A stretch of DNA of 64,000 nt, from contig CM037860.1 in NCBI GenBank assembly GCA_021292105.1, positions 15,828,698 through 15,892,697 on the forward strand. Direction: 5' to 3'. The notes beneath the pieces were generated by a model. It did no database searches and had not been told where the DNA came from. It was given only the letters and a program-made list of their open reading frames with translations. A program made the translations under genes and the position numbers. This DNA comes from Anadara kagoshimensis (lineage: Eukaryota; Mollusca; Bivalvia; Arcoida; Arcidae). This document shows, piece after piece, positions 24,065-33,037 of this stretch (positions are counted from its first letter, which is position 1; each line of letters begins with the position of its first letter).

Positions 24065-27000
24065 CTTAGTTTAATTTTAAGTACAAGTACAATAGGAAAT
24101 GAGATTATTTTTTCATGAGATATAACCCGTTATCAGGGTATATCAGTCCTGGCGCGACCTATCTGTGAGTGACACATGATAAGTACAATGCAAATAAACT
24201 GTTCCTGTTTTACTTTGGAGTCCAATGTATTTTGGCATAAATTGAAAATTTTATTAACTTAAGTTTGAAGTATGTTTGAACTTATCATGGCTACATGTAC
24301 ACTCTCATGAAGGCCAAAACTGATCTGTGATCGTGATAGACTCTAATGTGCGAACAAAATTGCATCAAAATAGTCAGAAAGAAACGGTGTTAATCAAGGG
24401 GATGACTTGTACTTTATATCTTTACGGTTAACCATTCTTTGGTTCAGGACCCATTTCCACAATCATTCTAAAATTAGACGTGGCAAATAAATTTAACATC
24501 GTCATAATGTTGTTAATGTTATAACATTTCTATTTAGTTTTGTCAAAAATGTTTATTCTTAGTTCCATAACAAGGTCAACTAAAATTTGCTTAAGTTAAA
24601 GAAAATCTACATTAGGAAATAATTGTAAAACTGGGTGAGGACAGACTTGAGCTTTACTAACTTTATATTTGACAAAATGCATTGTTTTATTTATCTATAC
24701 ATATTAAATATTTTGAGGGGGTATTAATATATTTGTTCTGTATACATGGATTGAGTTGTGTTTTGACTTCTTTGCTATTAGTATTTTCCCTATTTCCCTA
24801 TTTACTCTTCTCGTGGATTGAAGTTGGCTTGTGGATTATCTCCATTACGTACATCATCTGCAATAACTGCTGCATATATATATATATACCTTCCTTAAAA
24901 TAAAATCAACTTGAAAGTTATTCCCCCTGCATATGACCTCTCCTTTATTCCCAACATATACAGCTAAGCGACTTCAACAAAATCAGCTTGTGAGTTATCT
25001 CCCTTAAATACATCTACAACAACCACTGCATTTATGGTTCTTCCTTTATTCCCTACAAACCTTAACAAACTCAGCTTGCGAGTTATCTCCCTTAAATACA
25101 TCTACAACAACCACTGCATTTATGGTTCTTCCTTTATTCCCTACAAACCTTAAAAAAATCAACTCGTGAGTTATCTCCCTTGCGTACATCTGCAACAACA
25201 ACTCGTTTGACCACTCTTATACAGCTAAGCGACTTTAACTAAATCCACCTGTGGGTTTACTCCCTTGCGTACATATATCTGCAACAACTGCTACACAATT
25301 ATGGTCTCTCATTTAATTATCCCCTACATATACAGCTAAGTCTGCAACAACAACTGCATTTGGCCACTCCTATATAGCTAAGCGACTTTAACAAAATCAA
25401 CTTGTGAGTTATCTCCCTTGATTACATCTACAACAACCACTGCATATGGTTCCTTCTTTATTACCTACATATACAGCTAGGCCACGTTAACAAAATCAAC
25501 TTGTGAGTTATCTCCCTTGAGTACATCCATATGGTCCCTTCTTTATTCCCTTAATATACAGCTAGGCCGCTTTCACAAAATCAACTTGTGAGTTATCTCC
25601 CTTGAGTACATCCATATGGTCCCTTCTTTATTCCCTTAATATACAGCTAGGCCACTTTAACAAAATCAACTTGTGAGTTATCTCCCTTGAGTACATCATA
25701 TGGTCCCTTCTTTATTCACTACATACACAGCTAGGCCACTTTAACAAAATCAACTTGTGAGTTATCTCCCTTGAGTACATCCATATGGTCCCTTCTTTAT
25801 TTCCTTCATATACAGCTAGGCCACTTTAACATCATCAACTGGTGAGTTATCTCCCTTGAGTACATCTATATGGTCCCTTCTTTATTTCCTTCATATACAG
25901 CTAGGCCACTTTAACAAAATTAACTTCTGAGTTATCTCCCTTGAGTACATCCATATGGTCCCTTCTTTATTCCCTTCATAAATCAACTTGTGAGTTATCT
26001 CCCTTGAGTACACTATGGACTTATCTGTCGAGTTAAAAATCAGTATTCCAAGCTTTTAAATTGCATTGGCTGGTCTTAATTCGACACAATATGCCCATTT
26101 CAACCCCTTTTGTCTCATTACTTGATGTATGGCAAAAGTTGTGGGTTAAATAAATTAGTATCTATTTTTTAAATCTAAAAAAATAAACAAATAAATAAGT
26201 GGGTATGAAAGTGTAGAACACATTTAAACCACAGTAGAATGGCATTAACCTTAAAAAATCAATAAAATTGATTAATAAAAAATACAGAATGTAGTTCATG
26301 ATGCATAGATAATGCCGTTCTTTGTTTGTGTTTAGTAAATCTGAAATTTGTACCAACACGTTTTTATATTAATAAAATAAACTATTTAAGTTTTTGGCAG
26401 ATTTTAACAAGTCTTTACGTCAATATAAAAATGACAGTGTTTATCTTTGTACTGATATATAGTGATAATGTAACATGTTTCAATCGTGATAAATTGGAAA
26501 ACGACGTCATTAAAATTGAAAACAAAAATGAAATAAATAAATAAATAATTATGCAAAAGATTACAGATATGAAAATAAATTCTTGCCCTATTTACAATAC
26601 ACTATATATAAAAAAATTACAGACTAGCTTGAATTTGTAAATTACTGGATTCCATGAGAATCCATGCGGGTCGGACAGGATGGATGATGTAGTTGGAGCT
26701 CGGCGGTCGATTTGGAGGTTGTAAAAACACAGTTAATTGTGCTCAAAATTACAGACGAAAATACTTGATAACAATTCATGACGTATCCGATCCAAGAACC
26801 TGCCAGGAGAGAGGAAGTAAAAAAACTGTCTAACCCAGGAGAGAGGAAGTAAAAAAAAACTGTCTAACCCAGAAGAGAGTAAAAAAGCTGTCTAACCCAT
26901 CATCACAGTACATGTATTGATTATAGGAGAGAAAACGAAATCAAACAGTCGTTGCTACCCAACCGCCTCATTGATTGGCCATCAGATTTTTATTTTTAAA

Positions 27001-30000
27001 ACCAAAATATCAAAACGTATTTTTGGCCACAAATTTGCCATATATCTTTTTTAAATGTATTTAATTTAGAAAAGTCTGCTTTATGACAAATTTAATAACT
27101 GGGTGATACACAAGAACCTGAACTCATCTAACACTGAAAATTGAAATGGTAGGTATAAGCTATAATAAGACTATTTGGTGTCATATGAAAAGTAATGCAG
27201 TCATTATTGTCTGTTAATTGCAGAAAAAGACACGATATTGCAATATTATCTTCTAAAACGGAAGGAAATTGAAGATAAACGGCGTCTTTTCCCTTTTAAT
27301 ATAAATTTTATTATGATTTCACTTGAACATTTAAATCTTTTATTCTAATATTAAAATTTTTGATTCTATGAATCAAACGAAAATATAAGAGGGATTTAAT
27401 TACAAACGCATCAAACGCGTTCTTAAAAGTCAAAGTTACTGAAAAAGTTTACAGGCCTGCTAAATATATAATGTAATTTATGTTTAATGCCTAGCCAGTT
27501 ATGGAAACGGTCGGTAGAAATCAGAATACAGAATCCAGAGTACCTGGATTGATTGATCGATTGATTGATTGTTTGAATGGGATTTTACGCCGAGTCAAGA
27601 ATATTTCACTTATATCGAGACGTCACGAGTTTAGTGAAGTTCCGGAAACTGATCTTTGCAGCGCACTCAGGGCAATGTGTAGGTGGGGGTCATTTTATGT
27701 ATCACGCCTGTCGTAATAGGGGACATTGGTTTTTAAGGTCCCCACCGAAGGACCCCGTGGCTTCCATTTCTAAATGCTGAGTGCTTAGTGTTCAAGTCTT
27801 GGCCAGACCCAGTCGGTCTAGCTACCGCAGTAGTCAGAATGCCTGAAGAAAACTACCCGACTGACAAACTCTCAAACTAGGATTATCCTGGATGGGATTT
27901 GAGTGAGTTGTGACAAAAATGAGATGACAAAGTACTTATTATCTGAAAATTAAGATAATACTTTGATGTTATAGTTTTAATTATTATTTTTGTATTTTTT
28001 TTACATAAATTGTAAAAACAATTCATGTTATTATTTAACTCTCTACAAACGTTGAACTTAAATTAGTAGTTTACATGTTGGCGCCATATAAAAAAAAATG
28101 ATGATCCAAACTATTCAGACTTGCATAGTGATATCAGTTATGGTTATGAAACTATTCCAGAATCAGCTTAATGACATAAGCGGCATGTCGCATCTTGAAA
28201 TTTATCATAAAATACATTCAAAAAGTGGTATATGTCATAGGTAGGAACTCCGTTATTAATAACTTATAGTTAGTTAACTTTAGCTATTCGCGACATAGTG
28301 ACCAACGAGTACAGCATCACACATAACGCTATCTGGACATGGGCAACAATGAAATAATTACTGAAGAAGTTTGACAATTGTAAAAAAAAATAACCCATAG
28401 TTACTCTTACATATGTATTATATGTTTTAAACTTGTTAGATATTTTGAAGACAGAATCCATAATTACTATTTAACCCATGGACCTAATGGCATAGTGACC
28501 GACGGTACTAAGTATGCCATGGCACATATGACAATCTAGAAAGGGGTGGACAATATTGGGTTATTGTATTAAATCCGTTATTATTAATATTAGTTATCTC
28601 CTTCAGGCAGATGAATCATGAATCTGAAAGAACACCCTTGGTGTGTAGAGATTTAGGTGAATGTAGCAGGTACATTAAGTATAACAACCAAATATTGTTT
28701 AAAATTGAGGTTGGAGAGGACTTCCCCTAGGGTAACGTGTACTTCTATCAGTCAGTGGATATCATTGTTGTTATAAATGTGTTAATAATATACCCCTTAA
28801 ATACGAACAGAGAATATATTGTACCTAATGTGCAAAATTAAAGGTGGGTAGGGTATGTTTAAAAAGATTTAATTACAAGAGGATTTACAGTTAAGTTGAG
28901 AACTAACAGAGTCGTACCACAACCGTAAAAACTGAAGTGAGCTTAGCACCACCAGGATACCAGAGAAAGATGGGTATTGACGTCATGATATTATATAATA
29001 CATAGTTTTGAGTCATTATAGAGGGTGGATCCAAAGACACTCCCCAAATCCAAGTTATAATTAATGTGATTTGTTTTGTGTCACATTGCTGTCTGTATTT
29101 TAATTGTTTTATCGGTAATTTGAACTTTATGTCACTAAAATGTTTATATAACGCTTGGAAATAACATTGTATTTTAAAAACCCACAGCCTTTCAGGCCTG
29201 ATGACCTTATCATCACCTGAAACAAATAACAATAATTTATATTGTATAGGCAATCAACAATGACACAAACGCAACAGTGTTATCAAATAAAAAAAATGAC
29301 ATTATCAAATCATCTGGTATTGTCACTGAAAATGATATCGCATCAACTGACAATGTTATCACCTCAAATGATAATGTAATCACATCAACTGATAATGCTA
29401 TTACATCAACTGGAAATGGTATCACCTCAACAGATAATGCTATCACGCCAAATGACAATGCTATCACATACACTGACAATGCTATCACATCAATTGATAA
29501 TGCTATCACATAAACTGACAATGTTATCACATCAACTGCTGTCACATCAAATGATAATGCTATCACATCAACTGATAATGATATCACATCAAATGGCAAT
29601 GCTATCACATCAACTGATAATGCTATCACGTCAAATGACAATGCTATCACATACACTGACAATGCTATCACATCAATTGATAATGCTATCACATAAACTG
29701 ACAATGTTATCACATCAACTGCTGCCACATCAAATGTAAATGCTATCACATCAACTGATAATGATATCACATCAAATGACAATGCTATCACATACACTGA
29801 CAATGCTACCATATCAACTGACAATGCTATAACATCAACTGACAATGTTATCACATCAATTGACAATGCTATCACATCAACTGACAATATTCTCACACCA
29901 AATGACAATGCTCTCACATTAACTGGTAATGCTATCACATCAATTGACAATCACATCAACTGACAATGCTCTCACATCAAATGACAATGCTCTCACGTCA

Positions 30001-31333
30001 ACTGACAATGCTATCACATCAAGTGATAATGCTATCACTTAAACTAACAATGTTATCACATCAACTGACAATGCTTTCACATTAAATGATAATGCTATCA
30101 CATCAACTAATAATGCTATCACATCAACTAATAATGCTATCACGTCAACTGGCAATGCTATCACGTCAACTGATAATGCAATTACATCATCACTTAACTG
30201 ACAATGCTTTTGATACATTCGCAATGCCATCATAACAATGATGCTTCAAATTATTAAATGTGTAGACTGACAGCTGTCTTTTTGAAAATGTTACAGTGGA
30301 TCCCCTGGACAAACCGAAAATTTGTCTTAAAACTATAAAATAGTACCACTACAACAAATGACACCAGTAATTACTATATACCAATCAATTTGTCTGTCGT
30401 GCTTTATTGGTAATATCAGACTCATCAAACATTCTCCTAAAGACTTGTATCAAAATAGCAAACAATTAAGTCTCTTGACAACAAATTTTCTAGTTTTTGT
30501 TCAATTTCGTTTCAAAATAGTGGGAATCATTCCTTATTACATGGCAACTCTAGTAGTTTTATTACTTTAAATATATATAATAATAATAACATTCAAAAGT
30601 AGAACATGGCATTCTTTATTTTTCTATTTCTGTTCCACCAGCAGAAAGGATGAGTTCTTTCACTCTAACTCCATTTTGTAGATAATCCATGTATCAACCC
30701 CTCATATTTATTTTATGATTCAATTTTGTTAAGAAATTAAAATGTTTGTATGTTTGTTCAATGTAGATAAAACAGGTATCTAAAATCAATGATTAGTGAA
30801 AGTTGCATTAAAATTGACAGTCATAAAGTTTAAGTAAAAATAAGTGACATATCAAAAACAGATGTGATGTCCAAGAGTGGCTAAAAGTGAAAAAAGTGAC
30901 AGACATTGAAATAAAGCAAAGCATAAAAACAAGAATTCCTCTATTTTAGATGTCTCGTCTTACTCCTGTATTAACCTCAGTCTCAATATTCTAAACCGAC
31001 TTTGATACTTTTGACATGCTGATACCAGGAAACAACGGAAAAGTAAAACCTAAGTTTTGTATTATGGCAAATAGGTACTCGGAGAATGAATTTAAAGCAT
31101 TCAGTTGCTCGGGAAATGGAATTTAAGCATATTAAAAAATATAGCGTATCACATATGATAAAAAGGGTACTTTCCCCGAGCACCTATATGTTATGGCAGT
31201 CTAGAAACTAGAATATATCTACTACGGTATACATACTTCCTGTGGGTATTAAGTCCTTTGTCGTGTTACATCTGGGGACGTATCCATGGCAACCGGTCAC
31301 TAATAAAAGTGACAAAACTATAAATCCAAGCAT
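4844..31333 (-). CDS. Class I cytokine receptor, gp130/Domeless-like, N-terminal part (six exons; gene continues past position 1)
   Basis: Gene-level entry. Six exons join without phase conflict: 31333-31237, 20743-20426, 12604-12475, 10289-10105, 9133-8991 and 5006-4844, giving 345 codons plus one base. Order of parts: signal peptide (1 to about 17), Ig-like domain (about 33-139), cytokine-receptor domain 1 with the class I signature C149-x9-C159-x-W161, then a fibronectin III domain (about 244-346) ending in Y-W-S-K-V (331-335), a degenerate WSxWS. There are many N-glycosylation sequons (NTT, NIS, NST, NQS, NDT, NVS, NKT, NLT, NRS), as expected of a secreted or surface ectodomain. Known of the family: such receptors bind helical cytokines and signal through JAK/STAT. 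Membrane-proximal FNIII domains, the membrane segment and box motifs are not in the window. Whether the nearest relative is gp130, LIFR or Domeless cannot be decided here. Introns 1, 2, 5 and 6 contain seven minisatellites. Confidence 0.85.
5440..5596 (+). mobile_element. 3' end fragment of the bivalve-type GGTGAGCT element
   Basis: Contains CACCAAATTTGGTTTGAATT, GAGGAGATATCAAA, a 'gacacacggtcatgccataa' stretch and the end CCAGGTGAGCT, the same block order as the end of the fuller copy at 59584-61395. Only the terminal part is present. The rest of receptor intron 5 from 5600 to 8330 holds one inverted-repeat element (6236-6447) and otherwise AT-rich sequence in which I see no gene. Confidence 0.55.
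6236..6447. mobile_element. Short inverted-repeat element (MITE) with TACTGTAAACGTATTTA termini
   Basis: The left end TACTGTAAACGTATTTAATT is matched by the inverted right end, which reads AAATAAATACGTTTACAGTA on the plus strand. The 212-bp element has CG-rich internal motifs (TTTCGCG, GCGCGAAA), unlike its AT-rich surroundings, and no coding capacity. A TA at each tip is consistent with a Tc1/mariner-type target site. Confidence 0.75.
8340..8890 (+). repeat. 22-bp minisatellite interrupted by a transposon
   Basis: The unit is approximately GAGACACTACACTCAAAATC plus two variable bases, about 17 copies, with variants ending in CCT, GCT or TCT. It lies in receptor intron 5. A 187-bp inverted-repeat element (8515-8701) is inserted in it. 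Confidence 0.85.
8515..8701. mobile_element. Pogo/Tc1-type MITE inside the 22-bp array
   Basis: The left terminus CAGTAAAACCTCG and right terminus CGAGGTTTTACTG are perfect 13-bp inverted repeats, flanked on both sides by TA (8513-8514 and 8702-8703). Removing the element and one TA restores the array unit (gagacacTAcact). The interior is 187 bp minus termini, with no ORF; it is a non-autonomous copy. Confidence 0.85.
8991..9133 (-). CDS. Cytokine receptor exon 5: first half of fibronectin III domain 2
   Basis: The acceptor is CATATTTTCAG|TG and the donor TTTGAG|GTTTGT (GTTTGT is an acceptable, weaker donor). The exon is 143 nt, phase 1 in and phase 0 out, residues 244-291. It opens V-E-P-K-E-V, then F-I-K-L-T-W-T (B strand) and K-R-Y-R-I-R-Y (C strand). 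The segment S-S-Q-W-S-D-F resembles WSxWS by chance: it lies in the C-C' region, too early in the domain to be the structural WSxWS box. Confidence 0.85.
9281..9543. mobile_element. Inverted-repeat element, GGTCAAACC family, copy 1
   Basis: Begins tatGGTCAAACCTGCCTTAAAGG and ends with its inverse (ATAGACAGATTTGACACTGTA). Inside are two internal near-repeats (GGCCACCTGGCTT...AAAGGCCA). A related element is at 31960-32143. It lies in receptor intron 4. Confidence 0.6.
10105..10289 (-). CDS. Cytokine receptor exon 4: rest of cytokine-binding domain 1
   Basis: The acceptor is TTTTAAACAG|G and the donor AGTTTG|GTAAGT. The exon is 185 nt, phase 2 in and phase 1 out, residues 183-243. It holds a cysteine cluster (A-C-P, D-T-C-L-V-C-T-W) corresponding to the second disulphide of the domain, then Y-L-F-R-I-T-V-E-S-A-S-R-N, the usual F-G strand pattern before the inter-domain linker. 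Two sequons (NQS, NDT) lie next to the cysteines and one (NVS) near the end. Confidence 0.85.
10440..10640 (+). repeat. SINE-like fragment
   Basis: Has GGTTAGAATCCCACTT (tRNA B-box-like), then GTGTCAGAAAGTTTT and CTCTGGGTACTCAAG...TCTCCATCCC, the layout seen in tRNA-derived SINE tails. Same general type as 13000-13180 and 58240-58400. The remainder of receptor intron 3 up to 11830 shows no gene. Confidence 0.45.
11832..12092. repeat. Foldback element with a duplicated right arm
   Basis: The left arm 11832-11890 (agaaatgaagttaattttt...) pairs with 11917-11975, giving a hairpin of nearly 60-bp arms around a short AT-rich loop. A 107-bp segment from about 11879 to 11985 (loop plus right arm) is then repeated almost exactly at about 11986-12092. 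Confidence 0.8.
12475..12604 (-). CDS. Cytokine receptor exon 3: class I signature C-x9-C-x-W
   Basis: The acceptor is TATTTACAG|AT and the donor ACAGT|GTAAGT. The exon is 130 nt, phase 1 in and phase 2 out, residues 140-181. It starts R-P-Q-K-P-E-N and contains C-K-V-Y-N-W-Q-T-M-T-C-M-W-D, which is C-x9-C-x-W, the hallmark of the first cytokine-binding fibronectin domain. The Pro-x-Lys-Pro lead-in and the following W-D closely resemble gp130. This short exon is the strongest single piece of evidence for the family. Confidence 0.85.
12765..12850 (-). repeat. Dispersed repeat family R, copy 3 (partial, inverted)
   Basis: Contains the inverse of the family's core: CACCAGGGAAATGAG, then GGAAGGGTAAGTGCATCC, then GCTAGTTACACAC. 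It lies in receptor intron 2, just upstream of exon 3 in the gene's direction. Confidence 0.55.
13000..13180 (+). repeat. SINE-like fragment
   Basis: CTCAAATCCCACTTGCACAG, then GTGTAAGGGAGTTTG, TTTGCTTGCCAAAGG, CCTGACTGTCTCAATATAAATG and GTGTAAAATACCATTAC. The blocks TTGCTTGCCAAA, GACT(C)TCTCAATAT and AGTAAAACACTA recur at 58240-58400, so both belong to one SINE-type family. Confidence 0.5.
13274..13428. mobile_element. Small hAT-like MITE with CAGGGATT termini
   Basis: Left end CAGGGATTAAGCTAAAAATT; right end GGGCGCCTGTTAATCGCAATCCCT. The ends resemble the CAGGGATTGAG termini and the GGGCGCCCGTTAATC sub-terminal block of the larger element at 49133-49960, so the two are probably related. 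Confidence 0.55.
14690..15645. repeat. 57-bp minisatellite
   Basis: The unit contains GTTATAATGGGTCCACATGG, AGGGGCAGGCAAGGGGGATA and TACAATGTAACAAAAAA, about 17 copies (successive GTTATAATGG starts at 15485 and 15542). Degenerate copies extend left to about 14580. Because 57 is divisible by 3, long artefactual open frames appear on both strands (for example the minus frames over 14699-15654). It lies in receptor intron 2. Confidence 0.9.
15929..16160 (+). repeat. Dispersed repeat fragment with CCCTCGCAAACTAGTTTGAGGGG end
   Basis: Starts with a short terminal hairpin (CCCTCGCAAAC / GTTTGAGGGG), followed by TGTCTTTCTGCCGTCC, then CATAAAACTTCGCACGAATA and TGACCTTGAACCAAGGTCAT. It has the style of molluscan non-autonomous elements. 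No credible coding frame. Confidence 0.5.
16179..16640 (+). mobile_element. Short copy of the bivalve-type AACAAGAGGCCC element
   Basis: Begins AACAGGAGACCCAATAGGGC, matching the start of the copy at 59584, and near its right part has the familiar 'gtttcagaggagaagatcaaagtttaaac' block. The middle Tga-ccttgacc units are missing, so it is internally deleted. Confidence 0.5.
16690..16940 (+). repeat. SINE-like element
   Basis: Contains the blocks ACCAGCTATAG, GCAGGGCAATCAGG, GTGCTGAGTGCTTGGCAAAAG, TTTCAAGTCTTGGTCAGACC and a degenerate tRNA-like end. The same block order occurs at 27548-27840, 41385-41600 and 62725-63035. Confidence 0.6.
17850..19610 (+). repeat. 42-bp minisatellite with a recent 300-bp internal duplication
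   Basis: The unit is CAGACTTTAGCACTGGTTAA, GGACAGTCGGTACACGATAA, AT, about 42 copies with variants. The segment around 18685-18985 is repeated with almost no differences at 18985-19285. A variant unit with an extra ACTATACACGAAACATCAG insert occurs four times. 42 is divisible by 3, which explains the open frame at 17994-18377. It lies in receptor intron 2. Confidence 0.9.
20016..20107. repeat. Foldback (hairpin) sequence
   Basis: The arm 20016-20058 (ATTTAATCATAAAATACATT...AATGGTAT) is the inverse of 20068-20107 with a loop of about 9 nt. Part of the same arm sequence (ATCATAAAATACATTCAA) recurs alone at 28203-28221, suggesting a mobile hairpin. Confidence 0.75.
20426..20743 (-). CDS. Cytokine receptor exon 2: Ig-like N-terminal domain
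   Basis: The acceptor is TTTGTTGTAG|AG and the donor GATT|GTAAGA. The exon is 318 nt, phase 1 in and phase 1 out, encoding residues 33-139. It opens with I-Y-P-E-A-D and has an Ig-type first cysteine (T-L-R-C) and a late S-Y-S-C-R-Y, with charged and Thr-rich strands between, as in the N-terminal Ig-like domain of gp130-family receptors. Joining to exon 1 creates a Lys codon across the junction. The frame stays open a little beyond the donor into intron 2, but that tail is Phe/Ile-rich and not domain-like. Confidence 0.8.
21060..22340 (+). repeat. 40-44-bp minisatellite built of AGGTCA half-sites
   Basis: Left half unit: AGGTCAAATGATGCTGTAGA, AGGTCATGGACATTTCTTGA, CTAG (44 bp). Right half unit: AGGTCAGATGTTGCTGTACT, AGGTCATGGCGTATGACTTT (40 bp). 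Each unit carries two direct AGGTCA hexamers separated by 14 nt in typical copies. It lies in receptor intron 1. No coding frame. Confidence 0.9.
23269..23327. repeat. (TG)n microsatellite
   Basis: About 29 TG units with one CG interruption. Confidence 0.95.
23998..24061. repeat. (GA)n microsatellite
   Basis: An uninterrupted run of about 31 GA units. Read on the minus strand it gives the Leu-Ser run of an artefactual frame. Confidence 0.95.
24950..26015 (+). repeat. 85-bp minisatellite
   Basis: The unit contains AACTTGTGAGTTATCTCCCT, TGAGTACATCCATATGGTCC, CTTCTTTATTCCCTTAATAT, ACAGCTAGGCCACTTTAACA; successive TTGTGAG starts at 25501 and 25586 give 85 bp. The left copies are more diverged (TGCAACAACTGCAT variants), the right copies nearly identical. 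It lies in receptor intron 1. Confidence 0.9.
26800..26900 (+). repeat. Short tandem repeat, three copies
   Basis: GGAGAGAGGAAGTAAAAAAA followed by CTGTCTAACCCA is repeated three times with length differences in the A run and loss of part of the third copy. Confidence 0.8.
27548..27840 (+). repeat. SINE-like element
   Basis: Blocks in order: TTTTACGCCGAGTCAAGAAT, ATTTCACTTATATCGAGACG, GCGCACTCAGGGCAATGTG, ATGCTGAGTGCTTAGTGTTC, AAGTCTTGGCCAGACCCAGTC. The same order is seen at 41385-41600 and 62725-63035. The open frames at 27501-27780 are frames within this repeat. Confidence 0.65.
29320..30212 (+). repeat. 21-bp minisatellite
   Basis: The unit ATGCTATCACATCAACTGACA recurs about 42 times with few differences. 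Two blocks of roughly 200 bp (from about 29400 and about 29590) share the same variant order. As 21 is divisible by 3, frames stay open on both strands (minus frame 29237-29950). It lies in receptor intron 1. Confidence 0.9.
31237..31333 (-). CDS. Cytokine receptor exon 1: start codon and signal peptide
   Basis: The ATG is at 31333. The first 32 codons begin M-L-G-F-I-V-L-S-L-L-L-V-T-G-C-H-G, a typical signal peptide (hydrophobic core, small residues at the likely cleavage site around 14-17), followed by a short Cys- and NTT-containing stretch. The exon ends after one base of codon 33 at a consensus donor, GGAA|GTATGT (donor at 31236-31235). Phase 1 matches the acceptor of the Ig-like exon. 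No TATA box or transcription start could be assigned upstream, and a further 5' non-coding exon is possible. Confidence 0.8.
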
Positions 31334-31840
31334 CTTCTAAAACTCCCTTCCTAAAGTTTGACACTATTTTTTCCTTGTTTTTCACATGTTAAAGAATTCG
31401 ACACTGTTTTTCTGGTCATTTTAAAAGTTTAAATCACATATTTAAAAAGTTGGTGTTATATTACTATAATTTGAATCACAAAATTGATATTTTACTTATA
31501 TTTATAAACCCATTATTCCATTCAGCTAACTGTGACAATATGAAATACATATGTAATTCAACTACACAATATATGACTAGGTCACACATATATAACACTT
31601 GATGTAATAATGAAAGGTTTTCTGTATATATACATATATATATAATATTGCCGGATATAAATATGTGAAAAACTATAACACGTCTAACCGTTTACTGGAA
31701 TGTTTAAACATTTATACAGATCCTTTTTTCACTTAAATTTATATTTCTTCTTTCTCATACATCCAAGTTTGTTTTTATGATCTGTAAAATAAAAATATAA
31801 CACTTAAATAAAATTAATGCAGAATACTAGCTTTAAACGG

Positions 31841-31886
31841 TGTGTGTGTGTGTGTGTGTGTGCATGTGCGTGTGTGTGTGTGTGTG
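31841..31886. repeat. (TG)n microsatellite
   Basis: TG repeat with CA and CG interruptions, just upstream of the receptor start codon in gene direction. Confidence 0.95.
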
Positions 31887-31959
31887 AGGGTCAGTCCTTC
31901 AAGTTAGTTATTTCTTTGTAACATCTATGTCATGTCTATGTTATAATTTGTATTTGTAA

Positions 31960-32143
31960 GTACAGTCAAACCAGTCTATATAAGCCAACCAAGGGAACGT
32001 GTAAAAGTGGTCTTTATGGGCAAGTGGTCCTTATATACAGGTTCAAATAATATAATATAGAGCAATTGAGATAAACTTTTACTAGACTTTAAAAGCAGGT
32101 GGCCCTTATATAGAGGTACCCTTAAAGACAGGGTCGACTGTAT
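31960..32143. mobile_element. Inverted-repeat element, GGTCAAACC family, copy 2
   Basis: Begins TACAGTCAAACCAGTCTATA and ends AAAGACAGGGTCGACTGTA, imperfect inverted repeats tipped by TA. Interior blocks (GTGGTCCTTATATACAGGTT, GGTGGCCCTTATATAGAGG) resemble those at 9281-9543. Confidence 0.65.
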
Positions 32144-32216
32144 CCGATATTTTAACTACATTGTATTCGCAATTATGGGAACTATACTATATACCAGTAT
32201 GTGTGTGCGTGTGTGA

Positions 32217-32218
<2 letters not shown>

Positions 32219-32260
<42 letters not shown>
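32219..32260. repeat. (CA)n microsatellite facing a short TG run
   Basis: About 20 CA units, preceded at 32198-32215 by TGTGTGTGCGTGTGTG, so the two could pair as a short hairpin. Confidence 0.95.
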
Positions 32261-32262
<2 letters not shown>

Positions 32263-32604
32263 TACTTTGGAACTAATGGAGTTGTAGGTTGTTTGAATTT
32301 GCCTATGCATAAAAAATATAACAAAAGTACCTTAGTCTAACATATTTCAATAATCATTGACAGATTTCCATACACAGCTTGACAATAAATATGGATTTAT
32401 TGATATTGGGGTCAATGTCTTATTAAGGAAATAGTTCATTTTCCATTTTAATTTCAGTTCCGGACCATTTAATTAAACTGTGTAAGTGTCCTATGGGCTT
32501 ATTGGTCAGGTAGGTTATCTAAATAACGATATTTAATAAATAATAAATTGCCCAGCTATCAAGATGGATATTCTAACATTTTGTATATATCTATTAGACC
32601 TGAA

Positions 32605-32790
32605 ATAACTATGGCTGAAGTAATGCTGTTTTACGCCCCAGTCAAGATCCATTCACTTATATCTAGGCGGCAAGTTTTTTGGGATGACGGAGGAAACCGT
32701 AGTGCCTGCAGAAAACGATCTACCTTCTAAGCAAACTGACAAACTATTTCACACTATAGTATCTATCCTGGGATTCGAACCTAGGCTGTG
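32605..32790 (+). repeat. SINE-like element
   Basis: Blocks TGCTGTTTTACGCCCCAGTC, AAGATCCATTCACTTATATC, GGAGGAAACCGTAGTGCC, AAACTGACAAACT and a B-box-like GGGATTCGAACC. The open frame at 32548-32730 lies inside it. Confidence 0.6.
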
Positions 32791-32997
32791 AAAGGCAATG
32801 TGTGCTTCCAAAATCCATTTTATAATTTGACATACCCTTGATTTTATCTCCCTATTTATTGATCATATTCACTACAACTCATAGACAGAATGTATCGAAG
32901 AAGTATTTAAAAAATATGTATAATTTCTCATGTGAACAACTCTGATCTGAGGTTTGATAAACATCATAAAAAATATCAAAAGTGTTTATCTTACCAT

Positions 32998-32999
<2 letters not shown>

Positions 33000-33036
<37 letters not shown>
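33000..33036. repeat. Poly-T run
   Basis: About 36 consecutive T. Could be the A-tail of a retroposed element on the minus strand, but no element body was recognised beside it. From here to 33960 I see no gene or repeat; the slightly less AT-rich part at 33230-33480 could be promoter or 5' exon DNA, with no specific signal. Confidence 0.9.

Positions 33037-33037
<1 letters not shown>

Noticed and set aside
23823-24065. 80-residue frame with a Leu-Ser run
   Set aside because: It is translation of a GA microsatellite plus AT-rich flank.
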